Origin: Straminergon stramineum
Taxonomy: Eukaryota > Streptophyta > Bryopsida > Hypnales > Calliergonaceae
Length of the DNA stretch: 64,000 nt
Direction: 5' to 3'
Assembly: GCA_963920665.1 (NCBI GenBank)
Contig: OY987273.1
Span: 498,501-562,500 of the forward strand
Each line of letters opens with the position of its first letter. The first letter of the stretch is position 1. Under the pieces are notes generated by a model. It ran no database searches and was not told the DNA's origin. It saw nothing but the letters and a program-made list of their open reading frames with translations. The position numbers and the translations under genes are program-made. Of this stretch, positions 58,872 through 64,000 are shown in pieces.

Positions 58872-61800
58872 TGTCGTACACGTAGCGAGTAGTAAATACC
58901 ATTTACAACACCAAAACGTGTAAATTAACTCAAAATATCATCCCAGGGGATTCTAGACTGTTGTTGCAAGCCGGAATTATCCGTATTACCAACTTAAGCT
59001 CTTTCTTCACTTCTTCTCTCTCTTCACTTCTTTTCTCTCTTCCGGATTACTACCTATTAGCAATCCAATCTGAATCCACTTCAATCCAGAATCCGGATCC
59101 GTCTCTTCACACACAAACACTAGTTTTTGGTACCACTGTTTTACCCTCAAAGGGTTCGCCTTTGGTTGTATAGAGGGGTAGGGACTCACCACTCGTATTC
59201 CTCACACTCTCTCCTTTGTCTAAACTACACAAAACAAACTTAGACCAAATGTTGCACTAGATCAGACTGGAAACACTTTCACAACTCTCTAGATGGCCAA
59301 TCCGAAAGGTAGATCACACAAATCCACTTCTAGACTTTTTCACTACAATGACAGACCAACAGAAATTGGAACTGATATGGGGATTGTTAATCGTTCACTA
59401 AACTGATCCTAGGGTTTGGCTGACCTTTCAGTAAATGATATGGGGATTTATTTCCTACTAGCGGTTGCTTATCTCTGCACAAAATCCTTCCTAGTATTCT
59501 GAACTTGCGCCCACACCACTTTTGATCGGATTCCCATTCCAGTGTTTTAAAGGCACGTGCTCAAGACCAAAATCACTAGTCTAGATTATGTCACAAACGT
59601 TCCTCACAAATCAGATCCAAGTCCCCTCAGATCAGGATTCCTCCTTTCCTCCTCCTCTCTCTTACACTTCAACACCCTCACAAGAAAACACAGGAAAGTT
59701 GGATATACAACATATCAATCCCTGAATGTCCACTTGGTGGCTCAGATTGAAAAAAGGATGACAAGATACAAACTATAACACTAGGATGGAATGAGAGGGC
59801 AACAACCCTACCCCTTGCCTAAAAACCCAAAAAACCCAAAGCCAAAAAGCCACCCGGAAATCCAAGTGACCAATCACAGACTTCCCGAGAAAACCAGAAA
59901 AGTTAGATCCTATAAATTCGGAACTTGGGCCCACGTTTGGAAACTCGGATTTGATTCAAAATTCAAATCCTACCTAACTAAAACCCTAACTACTTTGCCT
60001 TTCACGCCTTCTTTTGACTGCTCCCACCTTGGCTTGTTGGTGCCCAAATGGACGCCCTTGGAGTCACTTTCGGGGTTGCCTTCACCGGAGTCTTCCTTAA
60101 TGTTGCCCGGGTCTGGATCTTCCGGATTTTCGGAGCAAGTCTTCCTCTTCCATGTCCTCTTCCTGTTCTTCTTCTTCCAATCCGGTTTGAAACTCTTCTT
60201 CCTTAGATTTTTCAATCTAAGTGACCTCCCTCTCGTCTTCTTCTTCTAGAGAGGTCTCATCCAGAATGATGGTGGTCCTCTCCTTCCTCGGTTGAGGCTG
60301 CAACATGTGCTCAAATCCTTCCAGATGGGTATAGGCTGGATTCAATAGTCCACCAATTTGGTTTGTCAAGTCACTACGGGTTAGCAACATGGGTGTCTGA
60401 AGTGTCTCCTTCTCCGGAAGACGGATTGTCAGAATAGGTGGCGAGATCGTAACTTCCAGTGGCGCTAATTCTTGTGCTGCCTCCGGTTGCTTGAGTGGCT
60501 CCTGTACCGTCTTTACGCTCCCCCGGATGGTCTTCTTTAACTGTGTCGAGAAGGGCTCGGTTGAATGTCAGAGAGTCTCCCTAGGGACTTCCGGTCTAGT
60601 CAGCAGTGGCATTGATGTTGTCAACTTCACCGGGGTCTCTATGTCGAAATAGATTTCCAGAAAGTTGGAAAAATCCATGACCCGATCGGGATCAATCTGT
60701 CCCAACAATTGGCGCATCTCCTTCAACACGGAATCCATCCTTGAGGAGAAATCGACCAAGATCCGGACTACCTTGGATCCGATGAGATAACCTTCTTCCA
60801 CTAACTTGTTTTGGACAAGAGTGGCTTTGATTACGAGATCTGAAGGTTTATTCACCAGACCAGATAGGTTTTTGACCAGTTGCAGAGCTTCCCTCTCCCT
60901 CTACTTTGCTATGGCTAACTCTCCTTGTGCCCAACTCAACCGGGCTTGAAGGTTCGTCTTCTCCTTCTCTAGTCCTTCAATCTGCTTATCCTTTCTCCCC
61001 AACTCTTTCGGATTTGGAAGTTTCTTCATGGCATCGAGAATGTCCTCTGGCTCGACCTTCAACTCCTTGTTGATCCTCTTGAGAATATCAGCCAGGTTCT
61101 CATGATACTCTTGTGCCTACAAGCCCCAATTGAATCCAGTCTTGAAGAACCCGGAAATGTCTTGCTCTCACTCTTCTGGAACCTTCTCTTGAGCTGGGAG
61201 TTTCCCTCGTGAAGCTAGATCGATGGATTTCCTCCGTCTCCGGTCCAAGAGCTCCTCCTCCTTAATTGCCGGCTACTCTACCGCCACTTCTTCGGTGAGG
61301 CTGTAATGTAGGATGGTGGATCCGGTGTTGTACTCTACCATTTCTGCATCACTTAGAAACTCCACATAATGGTAGAGGTGGAATAGGTAAGGAACAATCG
61401 GGCTGGTCTTTGACTTTCCCACATTGGCAGCAAGCTTGAAGACTACCGCTCCAATGACTTTGCCCCAGTTGACCGGTCTACCTTCCATGGCACCAAAAAT
61501 GGTGTTGTCTACCGTAACCGTAACCTGGGTAGGCTTTTCCGGATACAAGATCGGGATCTGAAACTCTAGGACTTGCTTTTGCCTTGCATCTAGACAGTCG
61601 CTGATGGCATACACTTCCTTAGAATGGGATGCATTCCTAAACATTTCCACCACAAACTTATTCGTCCGGGAAGCTAATCTGGATCCCTTTTGGGAGAATC
61701 CGTATACCTTGGCCCAAACCTCATGGGTCTAGGTTCCAGGTCGCCCCCTCACTATCAACTCATATTGATTTGAGGCTCCTACAATGAGTTCCTAAATCAT

Positions 61801-62398
61801 CCTATCATTCTTCACTGTCCATGGCCTCAAGAATAGGCCGACACATCCTATCTCACTCAAGTCATCTTCTAACTGTGACCACTCTCTCAGCCTTTCCGGA
61901 ATGGTCGGACAGACCATCCGTGCCGTTAGCAACGGTGTTCAGATATCTCCCTCTACCATTGCAAACTAAAATAAAGTTGAGGTCTGGTGAAGACAACCAG
62001 TGACTAACTCTTGAATCGATCACTAACTCACCACTCTTTCCCTCAACTATACGCGCACAAAACAGCTGTGGAAGAAAGACGGAGAAGAAATGGAATTGGT
62101 GGGGTTAAGTACCTATCATCCTACCAACCGTTCCAGGAGCAAACTGTTCACCCGTAACGGATCCCTAGATTCCTAGACCAGAACTCTAGACCATAGGCTG
62201 TCGCTATCCGGGTTTCAAAATCCGGATTCCGTCCTGGATCCTTTTACAGAACACCTGGAACATCCTTTCAGCCTTAATGAGATGTTTTGGCTAAGAAGAT
62301 TCTAATTCCCTTTACCTGTTCGAAATTTTGAAAAATCCTGTACAATTATAAACTATTTAATACTAACCCGGTGGATTCCAAGATTACGGCTCGCGACA
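58872..62398 (-). mobile_element. R1-C: complete R1 element with 5-bp target duplication
   Basis: A 3527-bp element. The left end is TGTCGTACACGTAGCG at 58872 and the right end is GGCTCGCGACA at 62398, so it is bounded by TGTCG...CGACA. AATTT occurs directly on both sides (58867-58871 and 62399-62403), a 5-bp target duplication. TG...CA ends and a 5-bp duplication are the signature of LTR retroelement integration, which would make R1 a 3.5-kb solo LTR. No internal direct repeats that would mark two LTRs were seen. Transposons with TGT...ACA ends and 4-5 bp duplications (Ginger type) are the alternative. Confidence 0.85.
59970..61959 (-). pseudogene. R1 element ORF, copy C
   Basis: Starts at ATG 61959 (MVEGDI*TPLLTARMVCPTI) and reads in largely one frame to 59970. 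Blocks: TIPERLREWSQLEDDLSEIG; AISDCLDARQKQVLEFQIPI; NTIFGAMEGRPVNWGKVIGA; INKELKVEPEDILDAMKKLP; a coiled-coil-like helix (DKQIEGLEKEKTNLQARLSW, then AQGELAIAK*RE); VVRILVDFSSRMDSVLKEMR; then an acidic tail. About 660 codons are conserved among three copies, with stops at different places in each, so all descend from a coding ancestor. The family is not recognised. Confidence 0.6.
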
Positions 62399-62449
62399 AA
62401 TTTTATTTGTACTTACTGATTAGAAATATCAATAATTGAATTAATAAGT

Positions 62450-62470
62450 TTCAACTTGACTCAAGTTGAA
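62450..62470. repeat. Perfect palindrome of the TTCAAST family beside R1-C
   Basis: Left arm TTCAACTTGA, spacer C, right arm TCAAGTTGAA; perfect. It lies 52 bp right of the R1-C end. Confidence 0.9.
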
Positions 62471-62621
62471 TTAAAGGCGTTCACAATTGGGTCGAAGAGG
62501 TCCTCGACAACAAAAGAAGTTATTAGTTAAAAATTGATACGTGCTCGATATGGGGTGAAAACCACTATTTATTGAATACTAAATTATACATGTATGTACT
62601 TCAAGTCATCGAAGTGAAGGT

Positions 62622-62641
62622 TTCACTCAATTTGAGTTGAA
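62622..62641. repeat. Palindrome of the TTCAAST family
   Basis: Left arm TTCACTCAAT, right arm TTGAGTTGAA; near-perfect with one unpaired base. Confidence 0.7.
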
Positions 62642-63041
62642 GTGCTGATAAATCGTATTATGTAGTACTTCAGTTTTCCTTTGAAATAGTAGATTGCTCT
62701 GTACATAAATTTAGTACAGTAGACATGGGAGATGGCAACATTCATGTTCATTCTTTGTTGTATAAGGCAAAAAAAAATTGAAGTTTTCATTATAGTAAAA
62801 AATTATTGTAATTCAATAAGTCTTAAAGAAGGTATATATATCAATTAATTTGAGGATTATGGGTTCATTTGATGGGAACCTAACACAAAGAAATACTTGT
62901 GGAATTCAGTCTTCTCAGTACATTGAATTGGGTGAATGTAGTGTCTCATAATTGCTCTCTTTGAATGATTCAGTTGGTCTTCTTTATGATGTCGAGAACA
63001 TTTCATTGTTGACTATAGTGTTATATGTTCTATGAGAAATC

Positions 63042-63061
63042 AACTCAACTCGAGTTGAGTT
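63042..63061. repeat. Perfect 20-bp palindrome of the TTCAAST family
   Basis: Left arm AACTCAACTC, right arm GAGTTGAGTT with no spacer; an exact palindrome with CTCGAG at the centre. Confidence 0.9.
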
Positions 63062-63678
63062 ATCATCTCGGGTATGCAACTTCCATATAATATGGCCTTG
63101 ATTATAATCACTTATAATTCATTTTAATCCAATCTTAAGGGATGTAATTTGTTTTAATGTAGAATAATCTTGTAGTCCTTTTAACAAAGAATCCAAAAAT
63201 ATACTTATGTACATGAAACAAATATTTTTAAAGACAATAATAGCATTAAAAACCTAATTATATGAGTTTTTTTAATACATGTATCATAGGCCGAGCTAGG
63301 CAACTTTGGGGGCTTTCTAATAAAAATTTAATTTTAACTAGACCAAACTTCTTTGTATATATTTTTAGAAATTAGCCATAGGTGTTTCAATTCTTCATAT
63401 ATATTGTGAGTTTTTTTCTAAAATGTATGCAATTCAACATTTTCTATGTTTAATTTTCTTTTAATTTGGTCTTCACCTAGCTTTTTGGTCTTTTTAATTT
63501 GATATAATTTTAACAAAAGCCATCTTCTAAGCTGTTTTAATGCCGATGACCCCTGTATATAATACAAGAGTTGCATACCCGGGGTCATCATATGCTATTG
63601 TGTATTATAGGTATTAATTGATTTGGTGAATACTTCTATTGAGGTATCTAAATATCTTTGGATGAGTGTGCAGCTATC

Positions 63679-63987
63679 ATGGATGTTTCAATGGATCCAA
63701 TACAAGAGTACTCCTCCGATGAAGGGGATGTTGAAAACGTTCTCGAAGTGACTCTAGAGATTCCTAAATGCAAAGGCATCCCCCAACGTCTCTAGAACAC
63801 AAAGGTTGTCACCCTCCTCAATGCCACTAGTCGGCTAGTGGTGGAGGGAATAGTTCATAGTGTGAACTCTAGCCTAGTGCAAGGTTGTGATGGTCCCTTA
63901 GGAGATGCTTTTGTTGCCATCCAGATTTCAAAGTCTTTGCACATCGAAGATGTTCCAGAGGATTGGAGGTACTCTCTCCATGCATGA
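63679..63987 (+). pseudogene. N-terminal ORF of an unrecognised plant mobile-element-type protein
   Basis: ATG 63679 (MDVSMDPIQEYSSDEGDVEN) to TGA at 63985, with one internal TAG at 63793. It contains ATSRLVVEGIVHSVNSSLVQ, then GDAFVAIQISKSLHIEDVPE. This layout (acidic start, then RVVVEGxV and a valine-rich strand pattern) recalls an N-terminal domain seen in plant transposon-associated proteins. The rest may lie beyond the window as later exons. The upstream kilobase carries palindromes of the family found around units 1 and 2. Confidence 0.4.
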
Positions 63988-64000
63988 CCCATTCAGTAGG

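Noticed and set aside
1..64000. Organellar origin, with stops repaired by U-to-C RNA editing
   Set aside because: Stops replacing Gln, Arg and Trp codons recall reverse-edited plant organelle genes. However, the window holds nuclear transposons, spliceosomal introns and solo LTRs, so methylation-linked decay is the simpler cause.

Overview
This window looks like nuclear DNA from a land plant with a large, repeat-filled genome. The evidence is spliceosomal introns with good GT/AG sites, hAT and MULE-type transposases of plant lineages, an (AT)n microsatellite, plant-type telomere-like CCCTAAA tracts, a TATA box plus telo-box promoter, and an AT-rich background. Several protein families here (the MULE with a C-terminal SWIM finger, DUF7869, the FCP1-like genes) are ones I associate with spore-bearing plants such as ferns, mosses and lycophytes. 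That placement is an inference from memory. I see no intact housekeeping gene, rRNA or tRNA. Nearly all coding sequence is decayed mobile-element or mobile-element-like sequence.

Layout: 1-1111 is a partial R1 element (my name) that cuts into an FCP1-like phosphatase pseudogene (1112-2940). 3532-4740 is a RING-H2 pseudogene in a single frame. 5575-9056 is a hAT transposase. 9-13.8 kb is AT-rich and non-coding, with an isolated GC-rich block at 10.45-10.83 kb. 13.8-16.9 kb is a ParB-like pseudogene (unit 1). 17.8-18.1 kb holds a 180-bp tandem duplication. 19.8-21.3 kb is a DUF7869 gene. 21.8-25.75 kb is a second hAT, split by a solo LTR at 22389-23697. 26.7-27.4 kb is a foldback element. 27.5-29.9 kb is a second FCP1-like gene. 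30.2-34.1 kb is a second ParB-like gene (unit 2), with a dense cluster of about 20-bp palindromes just upstream (34131-34710). 34.96-35.87 kb is an unrecognised gene-like unit with its own promoter. 36-40.7 kb is AT-rich and empty. 40.7-45.8 kb is R1-B with an inverted partial copy. 47.1-52.9 kb is a multi-exon gene joining a ParB-like region to a beta-class DNA amino-methyltransferase domain. 54.5-57.65 kb is a MULE transposase. 58.87-62.40 kb is a complete R1 element with a 5-bp target duplication. The final kilobase has more palindromes and the start of another ORF.

The most unusual signal is a dispersed family of about 20-bp palindromes (arms like TTCAAGTCGA/TCGACTTGAA or TTCAACTCGA/TCGAGTTGAA). 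The two arms covary, so symmetry is kept while the sequence drifts. They concentrate in and around the two ParB-like genes and around the last ORF. ParB proteins of bacteria bind a palindromic site (parS), so a ParB-like protein with its own palindromic site family is a testable idea. A third gene carries a ParB-like motif fused to a DNA methyltransferase with prokaryote-type motif order.

Decay is mostly by in-frame stops that fit C-to-T (or G-to-A) change at CAG, CGA and TGG codons, with few frameshifts. This suggests long-methylated DNA. No database search was possible; family names come from motifs read by eye.
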